Counted from the first letter of the stretch, positions 1 to 12,982 are shown. The stretch is 64,000 nt of DNA from Rhipidocladum racemiflorum (GCA_036346355.1 CM070577.1:84280509-84344508); one strand, 5' to 3'. Made by a program: numbers and translations. The notes: a model not told the origin generated them from the sequence alone.

Positions 1-1
1 T

Positions 2-253
2 AGCACAACTATTAAGAAAGTATATCTCAACCAATCACTCCCACAAATCCTCATCAACCTCATAAGATGGATCTTACAGAACGACGACATTTCCACCAAA
101 CTGAACGAAGATGGCAAGATCTGTAGAGCCAAAAGCCTCACCTTTTTGCTGGTGAAGATGAGCTCATTGCAGTACTTGTTCTTCCACGAGAAGATCTGCC
201 TACTGCGCAGACTAATCTGCAACCACATCAACCAAAAATTCACATCAGACTAA
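2..253 (+). other. Unrecognised open frame at window edge
   Basis: One frame is open from the first bases to a TAA at 251-253 (about 83 codons) and has no start inside the window, so it could be the tail of a gene or of a transposon. The translation is rich in Leu, Ile, Asn and Lys and shows no motif I recognise. A second frame (271-477) follows it and is also unrecognised. No splice sites stand out. It may be chance. Confidence 0.15.
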
Positions 254-477
254 CACGAGACAAAGAAAAGGTGAGCCGATTGCCCATTAGAACCCACAAA
301 GTTCATGCCGAAGAGGAACAAAAAATATGGCATGGGGATGAATCTAAAGATGACAAGCAAAGAAACTTCTCCCAATTACATATTGCAGAATCCAAGAGCC
401 ATAACAGAAAGCATGCATGTGTGCTACTATGTTCAAATCACGAAGCCAAAGTAACATCCTATAAAGAAATTAGCTGA

Positions 478-1017
478 TGACATTTGTTTTGTAAACCAAT
501 TAATGAACTAATCAGATATTTAATAATAATTCAATTTACTTCTAATATAGACGAATATTTTGTTGCAAAGAAATAATTTTATTAACTACATAGAAACAAA
601 ACTATTGCCTTAAAAAGGAATAAAGTAAAAGGAGTTCAAATATTTATACAGTTATGTTCATACCCTTATTTGCAGTGGGCAAGCTTGGAACAATATATAT
701 ATTAAGCAAAATCCCCTGATGAAAGTTGCTTAATGTCTAACACGGCAGCATATACATATCAATGGCAAACCCATGTGAGTTGCATCCTTGAAGTCCCTTT
801 CTTTGTTTTCATCTTTCTAGTTGCGTACATCCAGCGCACATTGTTAGCTCATGCGAACCAAATATAGATTTAACACAACTATATATATGCACATCAACCA
901 ATTTAGATTTCACAAGAAAAAAGGGGAAACAGCGAAGAAATCCCCAAACAAACAAACATTGATACCATGAGATGGTGGCCATAGACCATTGTGGACCATG
1001 GCAGTTGTAGTTAGACA
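478..1017. other. AT-rich stretch, no gene seen
   Basis: AT-rich sequence with no convincing coding frame, RNA gene or repeat. Short minus-strand open frames at 809-1251 run into the hAT-like element that starts at 1026 and do not resemble a known family. Confidence 0.5.
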
Positions 1018-1025
1018 CGGTAGAC

Positions 1026-2228
1026 CAAGATTATTAAAACGTAAAATGAGAACGAAACGACCCACCCCCTTTTTAACTTTTAAACGTTTAAACGAACGTT
1101 GAAACGTAGTTTTAAGCACAATTGTAAAACGAATATGAGAGCAAAGATATATCACATATGTACCTTGATTTTGTAGTCTTTTCCATATAATTTGAGGCCA
1201 TATGCCATGCATCTGATCCCATGTATCCATTTTCCTTGCACATTGCAACATATGAATTACTATAACAAGAAATTATAATTCAAGTTAATAAGTAAATATG
1301 GTTTGTAACTTTGTATCACATAACCTTTTGATGATCCCCCTCTTCTCTCTTTCCAATCTACAAACTACAAGAAAATTGCACATCAATGAAATGAATGAAT
1401 TGAAAACTGAAATTAAAGACAAGATACATTACGACATGAGTTCACATCCAGACAATAACATAAGTTCATACAATAACATAGACGATGGTTAACAAATTAA
1501 CTAAATAAGTCCACACAAAAGCGTAAATCCACATAATAGCGTAGGTCCAACTCTCATCTCTCAATATCCATCATTCAAATCATCGAAACTATTAGTAGCA
1601 TTCACATCTTGATCATCGCCATCTTCGTGGTTGCTTGAGTTGTCATCGTCATCCACATCAAGATCATCAAGTATGAGCTCATCTTCTTCCTCTCCATCGT
1701 CATCCACACCCGAACCCTGGCGTTCTTACTCCCTCAGCCGAACCGAATAGAGACAGAGAGGGGGCGTCGGCAGAGAGACAAGAGAGACAGAGAGATAGAG
1801 GGGGATCTGACCTGGGGGCTGGCGGGCGACGGTGGATCCGGATCTCGGCGACGGTGCGGGCGACCACGTGGCGCTGGCGGCGGCGACCACGTGGCGGCTA
1901 CGGCGGCGACCACGTGGATCCGCTTGGCGAAGCGGCGACGGCGGCGGATCCGGATCTCGGCTCGGCGCGGCGCTAGGGTTAGCCTGCTTCCCCGATTCCT
2001 CTCGCTCCGCTTCTCCCGATCCCTTTCCCGTCCAAATGTACCGGGACCCTCACTAATTTCACCTCATAAAACGGTTTAGAACGGGCGTTTCGTTCGAATC
2101 GAACGTTCTAGACGTTTTAACGTCGTTGGAATGACATTCCAGGACGTTCTACTCGCCGTCGACAGAACGCTCGAACGTTCTTGGGCTCGGCGGCGTTCTC
2201 TCGTTTAAACGACGTTCTAATAACCATG
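1026..2228. mobile_element. hAT-like non-autonomous element 1 (AACGTT array)
   Basis: The element is 1203 bp long. Perfect 8-bp copies of CGGTAGAC flank it (1018-1025 and 2229-2236). Its ends form an imperfect inverted repeat: CAAGATTATTAAAACGT on the left and CATGGTTATTAGAACGT on the right strand. An 8-bp duplication with ends starting in CA fits the hAT superfamily. Both subterminal regions (about 1030-1120 and 2060-2220) are crowded with AACGTT, GTTTAAAC and related palindromes. The middle (about 1730-2040) is GC-rich with CCACGTGG repeats. No transposase was found, so it is non-autonomous. Confidence 0.8.
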
Positions 2229-2236
2229 CGGTAGAC

Positions 2237-3086
2237 GGCGTCTAGCGATGATGTTCGGCCAAACTTCGCACTCTCCATCGAGGTGACAATGAATTTACCG
2301 AAACTGAGATCAGAATCAGTCTCCATCATACTATATTTTGAAGCAAAAACATATCGAGTTGTTGAAAACTTGAAATGAAACCTTCTCACGTAATCAGTTC
2401 TACCCACTGCTACACCTTGTCCTCTTCTTTGCCGGCCCCGGCAGCTGCCTCCACCTCTGTGCTGATGGCGCATGCTTGCTTCACTCCTCTGAAGCTACGC
2501 AGCGACACCGCATGCCTTTCTCAATGATCCATCGCTGCTGCGTGGCTTCACTTGCATCCTCTCGTCTCTGGCTCTGACGAATGAGTTGTCGCTGCCACAC
2601 TCCTCAGGCCCCATCAAACCACTGAGGTAGGAAAGAAATAGGAGGGCACGACAGATGGCCATAGAGAAGTACATGAGCATGGTAGTTCTTATGGCGACAG
2701 AGGCACAGTAGTCATTGGTGAGTATGGGCACACTAACGCGAAAGAGAAGCCGGTCGTCCACAACGGATCGATGCTCCCCCATTGTGGTCCAACCATGTTT
2801 GGAGACAATTGGGGGGCAGGCGACGACCTCCTTTAATCCTTTTGCCATCCATGTGCTAGCGGGGACTGCATATCTGCAGCGACTCAGGCGAGGCAGTGGA
2901 GACGGAATCATGGTTGGGGGCAAGGAAGCGAGGTTTATGGCCAGCTGGCAGCAGCGTTGCGATTGATCGAAAGGTGGACGACCAGCGGCCGGGTGATGCA
3001 TTGCATTTTGGACCAAGTGCAGTTGAGCTAGATGCATAGGAGGAGACGGAGAGAGGGCAGAGGCATGAATTAAGGTGGAGTGTCAA
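2237..3086 (-). other. Unrecognised minus-strand open frames
   Basis: Minus-strand frames cover 2237-2473 and 2495-3037. The first has a mixed composition that looks more protein-like than the surrounding sequence, and hAT-like element 1 interrupts it at its downstream side. The second includes a short hydrophobic stretch followed by a charged tail. Neither matches a family I know. They could be exons of a gene disrupted by the insertion, or chance frames in moderately GC-rich DNA. A plus-strand reading is equally unproven. Confidence 0.15.
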
Positions 3087-3440
3087 TTGCCCAGAATGTC
3101 GTGATGTGGGGAGTACATAGTCGGTTTCCCCTGGTTTCTTTTGTTTTTCTTTCTAACCGTTTTCTCCCTGGAGGGGTTAGGATGAGCCTAGATTAGGTGG
3201 GACGATCATCCCGCTGCACACTGTATAAAGGCATTATTTGTTGGGACATCATAGACCCTATTCTGGGTTTGTCTATTATTTTGCTATCTTGCCAATTGGG
3301 AACCAAAACCCTCAAAACGTCAAAGCAAGTTGAAGCATGCTATGCAGTGGTCAGAATATGAGAGAAACAACTAACTACTTTGACTTTTACTTTTAGTATT
3401 TTACTGCTCCGAACTTTGATAGAACATTCTAATCTTTTTT
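3087..3440. other. Non-coding stretch
   Basis: No coding frame or repeat recognised. A TATAAA occurs at about 3224-3229, and an exon-like frame starts some 200 bp downstream. Nothing else supports promoter function. Confidence 0.3.
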
Positions 3441-3996
3441 GTGATTGAGTGCTCGCACCAAAGTGTTTTACATTGGTCCATTGCATTTCCTTGTCGTACT
3501 CACCTGATTTTTTTTGCATGGCTTTCTGCAGTCTGGGCTGGCTTTCCTGAACGAGGCCGAGATGGCAACAAATTCATTGTAGCTGATAAACCACAGGGGC
3601 AGTCGAGGGGGCTCTACTGTGCTGACTCAACTGAAGCAGTGGTTGAAGAGCGCAAGATACGAAGAGAAAATGCCTGTGACATATTTGAGGAAAATGGAAG
3701 TAGCCATCTTCAAGAATCAAATGGTTTGGACATGATGTTTGCAGAATAGAGTGTCCCATCCCATCTCAATTTCCTAGACAAGTCCCTGCACCGTGTGAGG
3801 ATGATAAGGGGTCGACGACGCAAATTTGCATTACCAAAACAAAAGATCTGGCGTCGATTATTTTTTCAAGCGAGAGAACACAAAATACTTTTGCAGTTTC
3901 AGAAGCTTGGCAAGGGGCAGAAGACGCGGAACCACATCCCTTCAAAACCGAACTCTTGTGAAGTGAGGGGCGATGAAATGATTAAGGGAGTGCCTT
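3441..3996 (+). other. Unrecognised exon-like open frames
   Basis: A frame running to a TAG at 3747-3749 becomes protein-like after a splice-acceptor-like TTTCTGCAG near 3531. From there it is rich in charged residues (Glu, Arg, Asp) with no hydrophobic runs. After the stop, another frame (about 3770-3960) reads as a charged, Ser/Thr-rich sequence, which would fit a frameshift or an intron border. I do not recognise the protein. It may be a fragment of a host gene or of an uncharacterised transposon. No start codon is assigned. Confidence 0.25.
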
Positions 3997-5021
3997 CAAA
4001 CTAGGGGTAAAAATTAAATTTTGCTCCGGAATTTCTTGTGACTTTCGTTGTATGTTCTAAACAAGATCCGTTGCTTGTTATCCGAATCCCTTTGTTGTAC
4101 TGATATACAGGCTTAATTCTCTCAGCAACCAGACTTCCACCGGATATGAATCTGGTTTCAAGGGACTGTTATTTTCCCAAGATTTCTGGGGAAGCTTGTA
4201 TTCCACCATCCAACATGAAACAGTGATGCCCAGGAATTGACTGGAACGTGTCATCCTTAGGAATTGACTGCAAGAGCATCTACTGTTATACCCCATCACA
4301 GTCACACCGATAAGCACAGGCGTGTGGATGCGTGACTCCTTTGCAGACCGCCAAATAAAGTCTCCAACTGTGTGGAGACTGGAGACCTAACATCTTAAAG
4401 TCTCCAACTGGGTGGACACGTTATCTCAGCTAGCATGATGGCATTAAAGTTCAACTTGCGAAGGACAAAATTGACCCAGTTACTTTGGGCTTTGGACAGT
4501 ATAATGGACGACCAATGGTACAATTCTGAACCTCTGCTCCCAATGTTATCTCCAATGGCTTTCCTTCGGTCACCAAATCCCTTTACGAATAGATCCTAAA
4601 TGTTTCAGCGGATTCCCTTTAGCCTTCTCTTCGGATGAGATTCGGAGAGAGAACCAATCCCTTCACAAATTCCTTCGAGGGAATGCTGTTGGAGATGGTA
4701 GGAAATAAAGGGAATGAATATGGAAAAGGGAATCGGGAAGAGAATGAAATGAAGGGAAATTACGGGAGGATAGTCCCTTGCATTAACATCGATCGGCAGT
4801 GCCGGATACATCCGACAAATGCAGCATAATTTCACAAGCAAAACAGTTACCAACCAAGCATCTCTCGGCAAAATCTAAAGCATCTCTGACTGGCACACAC
4901 TTTGACAATTGACATTTCCAAGAACACTCACCTCCAACCTGTTCCCAAAGTCGATACGCGCGGCACTAGACCGCATCCAACTTTGTTGCCGGGAGCAACG
5001 GGGCGAGCCCAAACGCCGGCC
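3997..5021. other. Upstream region of BAHD acyltransferase 1
   Basis: No gene seen. At 4345-4420 a short motif, GTCTCCAACTG, occurs twice in a small hairpin-like setting. The 4595-4790 stretch holds many GGGAAT/ATTCCC words in both orientations and may be an old MITE, but I could not define ends or a target duplication. No clear TATA box was found close to the BAHD start codon. Confidence 0.35.
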
Positions 5022-6613
5022 ATGACGACGCTGACCTTCGCCGTGCGCCGGCGTAACCCGGAGCTCGTCTGCCCGGCCGCGCCGACGCCTCGCGAGAGCA
5101 AGCGCCTGTCCGACATAGACGACCAGGAGACGCTGCGCGTCCATGTGCATCTCATCCTCTTCTACCGCGGCGGGCTGCAGGCCGACCCGGCGGGCGTCAT
5201 CCGCCGCGCGCTCGGCGAGGCGCTGGTGCCGTACTACCCGCTCGCCGGGCGGCTCAGGGAGGTGGAGGGACGGAAGCTTGTCGTGGACTGCACCGGCGAG
5301 GGGGCGATGTTCGTGGAGGCCGACGCCGACGTGCGGCTGGCGGAGCTGGAGGCTGCCGGGCTCAGGCCGCCGTTCCCATGCATGGATCAGCTGCTGTTCG
5401 ACGTGGAGGGCTCCAATGGCGTGCTCAACTGCCCCATGCTGCTCATCCAGGTATACATGCAGATAGTGATTGGAACGAATTAAGTAATTTCACATGAATT
5501 TGGCAAGAAACAATTCCATTTTAATAGGAAGCAGGAAAAATTCCAATATTTCAAACAGCACCTTAATCACAAGGTTCTACTTCTATATTCGAGAGTAATA
5601 CAACCAATCTAGTTAGGTAGGAATTAAATTATAATACATTACAAATTCTATATAAAAAAAGCCTAATAGCTTACACTAAACATGCTTGCTATCTTGCAAC
5701 TTGCAAGCATGCATGTGCTAAACATACAGTGTTCTATGACGATCACCAGGTGACCCGGCTGCTCTGCGGCGGCTTCGTCTTCGCACTCCGCGTCAACCAC
5801 ACCATCTGCGACGCCATAGGCATCGCCCAGTTCATGAATGCCGTCGCCGAGCTCGCCCGCGGCCTGCCGGCTCCGACCGTCCCGCCCGCATGGTCCCGCG
5901 AGCTCCTCGACGCGCGCAGCCCCCCGAAGCCGGCATTCCCGCACCGCGAGTACGACGTCGTGCCGCCGCCGCCCGCCCCGCTCGGCGACCTCGTCATGCG
6001 GTCCTTCTCCTTCGGCGCCGCCGACGTCGCCGCGATCAAGAAAGCCCTCCCGCCGCGCCTCCGCGACACGGCCACGACATTCGATGTGCTCACGGCGTCC
6101 CTCTGGCGCGCCCGTACCGCGGCGCTCGAGCTCCCGCCGGGCGATGACGCGCGGCTGGTGACCATAGTAAACTTCAGGGGTGTCGCCGAGCTGAACCTGC
6201 CCGCCGGGTACTACGGCAACGCGTGCGTGCCCCCGACGGTGCTGACCGACGCCGAGGCGCTGCGCGGCAGCTCGCTGGGCGACGTGGTGGATCTGGTGAG
6301 GGAGGCGAAGGCGACGGTGACCGCAGAGTACGTGCGGTCGACGGCGGACCTGCTGGTGCTGCGCGGGCGGCCGATCTTGACACTGGCGAACTTGTTCCTC
6401 GTGTCGGACAACCGGCACGCGGGGTTCCACCGCGTGGACTTCGGGTGGGGCGAGCCGGTGTACGGAGGCCCGGCCGATGCGCTGTTCGGGTTGAGCTTCT
6501 TCGTCGCCGTGAAGAACGGAGATGGGGAGGATGCGGTGGTCGTGCCCGTCGTACTGCCGCGGCTGGCCATGGAGCGGTTCGCGGCGGAGATGGAGATGAT
6601 GCGCAAGGCTTAA
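5022..6613 (+). CDS. BAHD acyltransferase 1 (benzyl alcohol benzoyltransferase-like)
   Basis: Two exons, 5022-5450 and 5750-6613, join in phase 0 to give 430 residues, a normal BAHD length. The donor is CAG/GTATAC and the acceptor CACCAG/GTGACC. BAHD enzymes move an acyl group from acyl-CoA to an alcohol or amine, usually in the cytosol. The catalytic HXXXD motif reads HTICD (His160 to Asp164). The structural DFGWG motif is at about 373-377. The N-terminus and the LSDIDDQ segment match the grass group annotated as benzyl alcohol O-benzoyltransferase or taxane acetyltransferase-like. The real substrate cannot be read from sequence. The intron sits at the position common in this group, just before VTRL. 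The start is the first ATG of the open frame that fits the family N-terminus. The gene is very GC-rich. Its paralogue is at 24968-26266. Confidence 0.93.
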
Positions 6614-7108
6614 TTAGCGCGTATGACGTGTGTTAATTCTATTTGCGATATACTTGTGTAATGATTAATTTGACATAGTATTTTATGATGAAATATACTA
6701 TTTTTTATTATTTATGTAATGATTAATTTAACAATAATATTTACGAATACGATATATATTTACAGAAGATCAAACAATATTTATTATGAAATAATTTATT
6801 TGTGGAAGATCGAGGTATCATGTGGGTTTATTTTTTATTTTTAACAGAGCGTAGGTGCGGAGACGCAGTGTAGACATATGCGACGCACATTGCAAGTTAG
6901 GAAGAATCCGCGCAGGAAGCATGTAGTCTGAGCGCATCACTGTGAGGGTCACGAGTGCAGCGAGATGGGACACGAAAGTCTATGTGGACAGACGACACAA
7001 TATAGTGATCAACGAGCCATGCGAGCAATCGAGCCACGTGAGAGTGGCAAGTGGGTTGTGTGTTTGCATGTGTGAGTTTTAGGTTTTTGTGTATATGTGT
7101 ATTGGAAT
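6614..7108. other. 3' flank of BAHD gene
   Basis: An AT-rich 3' flank (6614-6840) with repeated TAATGATTAATTT words probably holds the polyadenylation region. The remainder to 7100 has no recognised feature. Confidence 0.4.
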
Positions 7109-7922
7109 CAGTGTTCAAAAAAACGGCGTTGGGCGGCGCCTAGGCAGTCGGCGGCGAGCCTCCGCCTCGCCTAGGCACGAAATCGTGCTCTAAGCGGAGC
7201 CGACGCCTAGGCGGCGCTCGATGGACGCACATGCGGAGCTGGGCGGAGCCTAGGCGGCTGCTGGGCGGAGGACACGGCGCCTAGGCGCTCGGGGTGAGGA
7301 GAAAAGGGGAAAAGCGGGCGAGAGGGGGAGGCTAGGGTTAGTTACTTGTTTCGTCCTCCCCGCTCGAAGCAGCCGCGGAGCCGTTGCTGCGCGTCCCCGC
7401 CGCCGAAGCCGCCGGCCGAAGCTCTTCGCGCCGCGCTCCTCTCCCTCAAAGCTCACTGAAACTCCGCGCCACGCTCCTCCCCTTCAGAAAGCTGCCGGCC
7501 GAGCTCCTCCTCAGGCCCATGCGGCTGCCACCTCCGCCCGAGCTCCTCTCCCTCCGAAGCTGCCGCCGAAGCCCGAGCTCCTCCCTTCGGGCCGCCTCCG
7601 CCCAAGCTCCTCTCCCTCCGAAGCTCCGCCCGAGTCGATCGATCGGGCACACGCACGGATGTGAGACTCATATACACAGTACTAGCGTATACACAGTAGT
7701 AGTGTTAGTGTAGTATAGTACACTTAATACTTGATTGATCTATATTCCGTAGAAGTTTAGAGTATTGAATGATTGAATCTATTGATTATTGAACATTAAT
7801 ATATGTGATATACAACACTTAATACTTGATTGATCTATTTCCGCCTAGGCGCCGCCTAGGCGGGCTAGGCGCTAGGCAGTGGGCCTCCGCCCACCTACCG
7901 CTTAACGCTTTTTTGAACCTTG
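7109..7922. mobile_element. hAT-like non-autonomous element 2 (CCTAGGCG array)
   Basis: The element is 814 bp long. The flanks are ATTGGAAT (7101-7108) and ATGGGAAT (7923-7930), an 8-bp duplication with one mismatch. The ends pair as CAGTGTTCAAAAAAACG on the left and CAAGGTTCAAAAAAGCG on the right strand. Both subterminal zones are packed with the palindrome GCCTAGGCG. The GC-rich centre (about 7270-7640) contains open frames that look like by-products of composition. No transposase was found. The end structure matches elements 1, 3 and 4 in this window, but the array motif differs. Confidence 0.8.
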
Positions 7923-8020
7923 ATGGGAATAGACTATACCTAATTGGGTCATATGTGTATACATGTATGTGTAAGATTAGAGGTAAAAATGTTAAGATTA
8001 AGAGGAGTAAAAAAGTTGTA

Positions 8021-10989
8021 TGTGACGGCCCGCCTTTTTAGGGGCAGATCCGTACGCCTCGACAGCTACCCAGGATGATTAGCTGCCAGGAACCAAGCAT
8101 ATTATTGCCAGGCAAAAATCAAATTCCAACATTTTTATTCAATATAAGGCCTAACGGCCAGGGTTTTTACAGAAGAGGGCGCAGCAGGGCCCGAATAACT
8201 TACAAGCAAAACACCGCCCAGGCGGGCTCGAGCAAAAGACTAAGACCTCAAAACCAAATTTGCCATCGCATTCTGGAACGCTCCGGCTTCTTCAAACTAC
8301 GAGAGGGTCGGGGTTGCAAGGGTGAGTACGGGAGTACTCAACAAGTCGTACGGAAAACACTGAATATTACATGCAAGGGTGTAGCACAATATTGGCACAA
8401 GGTTAAAGTATTTGTGGATGCAGTTTTATTTGTAATATCATTTTACATTTTAAAACACAATCCATAATAATAGTAATCCAGGGGGGTTCCATTCACAAAG
8501 TCATCACCATTAAACCACATCACCATTAAACCACATTCTCAAAACATGCACCAAGATCTACTTGAGCTAGGTTACGGGATTCACCCCAATTAAACTTAGC
8601 TTCATTTACCGGAAGCACGGCGTATTCGAATACCATTTATTCACTCTGCAGAGGTGTTCAGCTTTACCCACAAGATTCCACGATCGTTAATGCCAACTCG
8701 AGTTTAACACGCAACTTAAATGCGTCTTGGCCGGATCGAGGTTATCATAGCCGTTGGACATTTCCCTCTTGATCCCTATCCGTAGAGTTTTGCTCCACAT
8801 TATCCGGGAGTCCCCACTTGGCTGTGGAGTGCTTGGTCCCGCTTCTTGTGGCACCTGGGTTGTGAACCCGAATGCCACAGTTTCCTCGTGCACACTTTCG
8901 TTTCACTCCCATAATCATTGGACCATCTCCCACACCTGGGAAGGTAACCCTGCTCCTATAGGTATTCCGAGGGAAAGTACAATGTACCGAGCTATGTTGG
9001 GTCACGCCAACGAAGTTGACCGGCCCAACCTGTGGTTGAACGAGTTCTTAAGTTATTTACTTTGCTCAAGGGGATTATTATCCTTACATTGCCAAAGACC
9101 AAGCCTTTTTCCGATCCACAACCCCCTTCCGGTATCCGCGGTACCGGCCACCAGACAAACCCAAGGCATCAATCATCGGTAGGGATTGGAACTCATCCAC
9201 TCAGGATTTATCAGTCTGTCCCCCAAACCGTAGCACTTTTCCAAGCAGACCGAACCAAGCGTTCGGCGACCTTTCATTTCCATTATCAAAAGCATTTGAC
9301 TAAACTAACGAGGATAATAATACTGAAGAGAGGAATATTAAGTAACCTAAGGTTACAAGGATATAATTAGGTTCAAAAATTTTCAAGGAAGTCTCATGAG
9401 CAAATCGGCATTAACTAAGTATCATGTCATTCTAAACTAGACAGATTTGCAATATTTCAATATCTGATAAAGTAATGCGGTAGAAAATAGTAATTGACTA
9501 TAATAAGGCATGAATAGGTTCAACATGTTCAAAGGTGTGCGGCTTGCCTTGCGGCGGAAGGTTCCCTAGTTAGAGTTAGTGCGGTCGAGCTCGGCTTCAC
9601 GCGGATCGGCTCTGTCCCAAGGCTGCTCTGTTCTGTGTCGGCTCCGGGAGTTGGTACTGCTCGGGCATCGGTTCTATCGTAAACGAACATCATAAAATAA
9701 ACAATAAATAATACGAAAAGAAAGAAGAGAAAAGAAAAGAGAAAATCGGGAGAGAAAATAGCCGGAAAATGGGTGAGGCGTTTTGGAATTTTGGAAACTT
9801 GGTGCAGCGAAACGGAGGTCATTTTTGGACTCAGTGGCTCGAAACGGTTCGGAAAAGTATTTTTGGGGCATTTTTGGACTTTCGGATAATTTTGGAGTAT
9901 TTTTGGGTGTTTAAATAAATTAAAAAGGATTTTCGGAAACTAAAATCCAAATAGAAAATGGAAAAAGGGACTGTTCACTCTGGGCCGCGCCAAAAATTGC
10001 TTTTGGCCCACTGTATTCTTGGCGAGGAGGCTTCTTGGCCCAAATCAGGCTAGGCCGACACGCGGGCCCGGGCGGCAGAGAGAGGGAGAGAGCTGGCGGG
10101 TGGGGCTCGCGTGGCAGCGAGCGGGGGAGGCTGCAGGTGGGCCACGGGAGTGGGGGAGGCTGGGGCGGCGGTGGGGTCACGGGGTGCGAGAGAGAGGAGG
10201 AGCGAGGTGGCGTGTGGGGCGAGGAGGTCGGCAGTGGGGAGTGTCGGCTGAGCGGGGCGGCGTCTTGCCGGAGCCGAGGAAGACGAAGTGCGTTTTCGCG
10301 CTTTTGGTCGCCGGCTCGGCGGGATTGAGGAAAAGGGAGGACTCACCCGTTCCTAGGCACGACGGAGTGCACGGCGGCCAGTGAGGGTTGGCGGCGGAGC
10401 TCGGAGGCGAAGAAGGCGCTCAGGGCAACTTTGGAGCGCACGGGAGTGAGAGAGAGGGATTTGAGAGAGGAGGAGGAGGCGAGCTCGAAGAACCTCAAAT
10501 GGCGGCGAGGAGAGAGCTTGGCGGCGTTGGCGGAGAGGAAGGAGGAGGCCTAGGGGCGAGCTCGGAGAGGCACGGAGAGAGCGCGGGAGAGGAAAGCGGT
10601 GAGGAGTGTCGGCGAGCTCGACGAGCCAAAAATGGCAGCCGTGGGCTTAAATAGCCATGAGAGAGAGGGAGCGGCGAGGGAGTATCACGCCATGGGCGCA
10701 GCCTTGGCGCAGCGGCGATGGGACTGAGGCGAGCGGCGGCGTGAGGCATGGAGTGCCCTAGAGGGCTAGGGGCGGCGAGGGCGGCGGGCGCAGAGCCTGC
10801 CATGGCAGGCTCACGGACGAAGGGCAAGGCGCCACGCAGCGGCGCAAGCGTCTGAGGAAGCGCAAAGGCCGGAAATGGAAAGCGTAAAAGCACCGAAATT
10901 TTCCAAAAACGGCAAAATCCGAAAACAGCTCCAAATTGATCCAAATAAATCCAAATTTGAAATTCGTTTTGAATTTTGGGGTTATTTCA
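8021..10989 (-). repeat. 3' LTR of the gag-only element
   Basis: 2969 bp, ending TG...CA, and highly similar along its length to 14355-17365. The AT-rich part (about 8390-8560) is nearly identical between copies. Other parts differ by many 1-5 base indels. The GC-rich block at 10060-10880 contains long open frames on both strands, which I regard as composition artefacts. Confidence 0.92.
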
Positions 10990-11006
10990 ACCTACCCCCC
11001 TTAAAA
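10990..11006 (-). other. Polypurine tract of the gag-only element
   Basis: On the minus strand this reads TTTTAAGGGGGGTAGGT directly before the 3' LTR start, which is the position and composition of a plus-strand primer tract. It fixes the element's orientation as minus. Confidence 0.8.
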
Positions 11007-12982
11007 TAAATCTCGTCCCCGAGATTCATTCCTCCTGGGCGAAAGGTTGTGAAAATATTGCTGCTAACCTGATTCCTTTTTCCAAGATTTCCTTGGGTAC
11101 GTGATTTTTTTTCCCCACAATACTTGGCAAATTATGATAGTCTTAAAATCCAAATCTGCTTTCCATGATTTCCGAGATCCTGACCTGTCTCTTATGGAGA
11201 ATCTACTGGGAATCCAAATCCTTTAGGTAGCACTTGTCCTGACTGTTGGTGGAACTGTCCTCTCTGAGGCATAATGTGAATTTCCAGACAAATCCTGAAC
11301 CAACTGTAACTTGCATGCCATTCCTCTGATTCTGTCAGAATCTTCGTACGGTCCAGTCTATCCGGTCTTAGCTCCTTATTTTTCATCCAAGAATGGTGCG
11401 GGTTTTGATGGTTGATATTTTTCTGATATCATTCCCTTTCGGAGCCAAGGTAACCTTTCTGTTACATTGGAGCTTGCACTCAATTCATTGGTGGTGATCT
11501 TTTCATGGATTTTTGTATCCTGAACGAGCTGGTTTCCACTGCTGTTTAATCTTAGTCTTTTATTCTGTCCCAAGGGTTTAATATTTCCTTCCGTGATGTC
11601 TGGGCTGTCTTGGTAACCGAGGTGGTGTGGAGGCTTTTGTGGACAGCAATAGGTGGCCTGATTGGGTCCCAAGTGTTTAGAGCGTAGGTTCTCGACATTT
11701 TCTTCAGACTTTGGTCGTTTCTTCTCTGCTTGTCTACCTGGCTGAGGGTGGGGTACTGTGTCAAAGTTCAAACCGGTCCTTGTAGCCTTATTCAGACTTT
11801 CCCTGAACATTGAGTCATACTAGCTCGCAATCTGACTCAGGGGATTCTTTGTGGTCCGTTAATCTGGATTGAATCTAATTCTACTAACTGGTTCTTTCCA
11901 AAAGATCTCCCTGGTAGGTCAATCCATTAGTGATGTTTCATTTGTCGTCAATCCTTGCTGATTCTTTAGGTGACCTAGTGGCAAAGTCTTTTATTTTCTC
12001 TCCCATTTCTATACGGGCACTGTAAGTGGTGGTGGCAGTCTGGCTATTATTTTGGTGGTCCATCTTATCTTCCTGACATACTTTACATCCAAATCCAACC
12101 ACGTGTTTATTCATTACTTTCTGTCAGTATTCCTTTCTTCAATACCGGTATATCCTTGCGTTCAGTAGAGCGTCGACCATTTTGGTGGGTGAATTTTGTC
12201 AAAATCAATCCTCTTATATCCTTGTCTTAATAAACTAGTCTGTCTTTCAAGGAAGCCTTCTGGCCTTTCTGACACTGTCTGGCGGTCTAACTGTCGCAAC
12301 TCAGATTCTAGCTGGGAACGTGTCCTTTTCCTCAAATCATTTAATGGCGCTCTTTCTTGTGCAAACCTTAACCATCGGGTTTACTTTTCTTCTAGGTGAT
12401 TCCGATTTTTGAGGTTGAAACTCAAGTCCAATTATTTTCCTTTATTGCCTATTCGGACTCTATTGTGTTCATCTGTAGGGCTGCCATTCTAGGGGTGCTG
12501 AGCTAAAGGTTGGTTATTTCTGGAATATCCTTTGGCTAATTCCTTGTCCTGTTATTCTCAGAAAACTTCTGACTTCTGTCACTGACATGGGTTGCTTCCA
12601 TTCCATCATTACTTTGTTGTTGAGATCCATTTTTATTCCACCTCTCGGTGGTGATGTGTCATGGGGAAGAAATCTTATTTAACTCAGTATATATTTATTT
12701 ATTTTTTCCAACTTTCACAGTTCATGAGTCCAAAACAACTGCTTTATTACCAATATATTGTTCAGACCTTACATTCTTGATAGTACAAGTTGATCCTAAT
12801 CTTTATCCCTTGGATCTCCATATCCAAGTTGCCACATTCAAATCTGGCTATTAGTCTACTTCCGGTTGCTTGGAATTTCTAGCAATTCCTTATTAACGGT
12901 ACTTGTTGCGATTGTCGTTCCTTTGGACGTGACATGATTGGATATCTTCGGCTGGTGTCTTTCCTTTGTCCCATCTTGTATC
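11007..12982 (-). other. Interior of gag-only element, no pol seen
   Basis: About 2 kb between the gag frame and the 3' LTR, where pol would lie in an autonomous gypsy element. Short minus-strand frames (11192-11386 and 11376-11810) show none of the protease, reverse-transcriptase (YXDD), RNase H or integrase motifs. The stretch may be unrelated filler or a pol region decayed past recognition. Confidence 0.5.

Noticed and set aside
5663..6606. Minus-strand frames opposite BAHD gene 1 (and 25160-26223 opposite gene 2)
   Set aside because: Shadows of a GC3-rich coding strand. The sense frames carry the catalytic motifs.
10019..10944. Long open frames on both strands in the GC-rich part of the left LTR (and 16263-17330 in the right LTR)
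   Set aside because: They are Gly/Arg/Ala/Pro-rich, overlap on both strands, are not conserved in frame between the two LTR copies, and match no family. Composition explains them.
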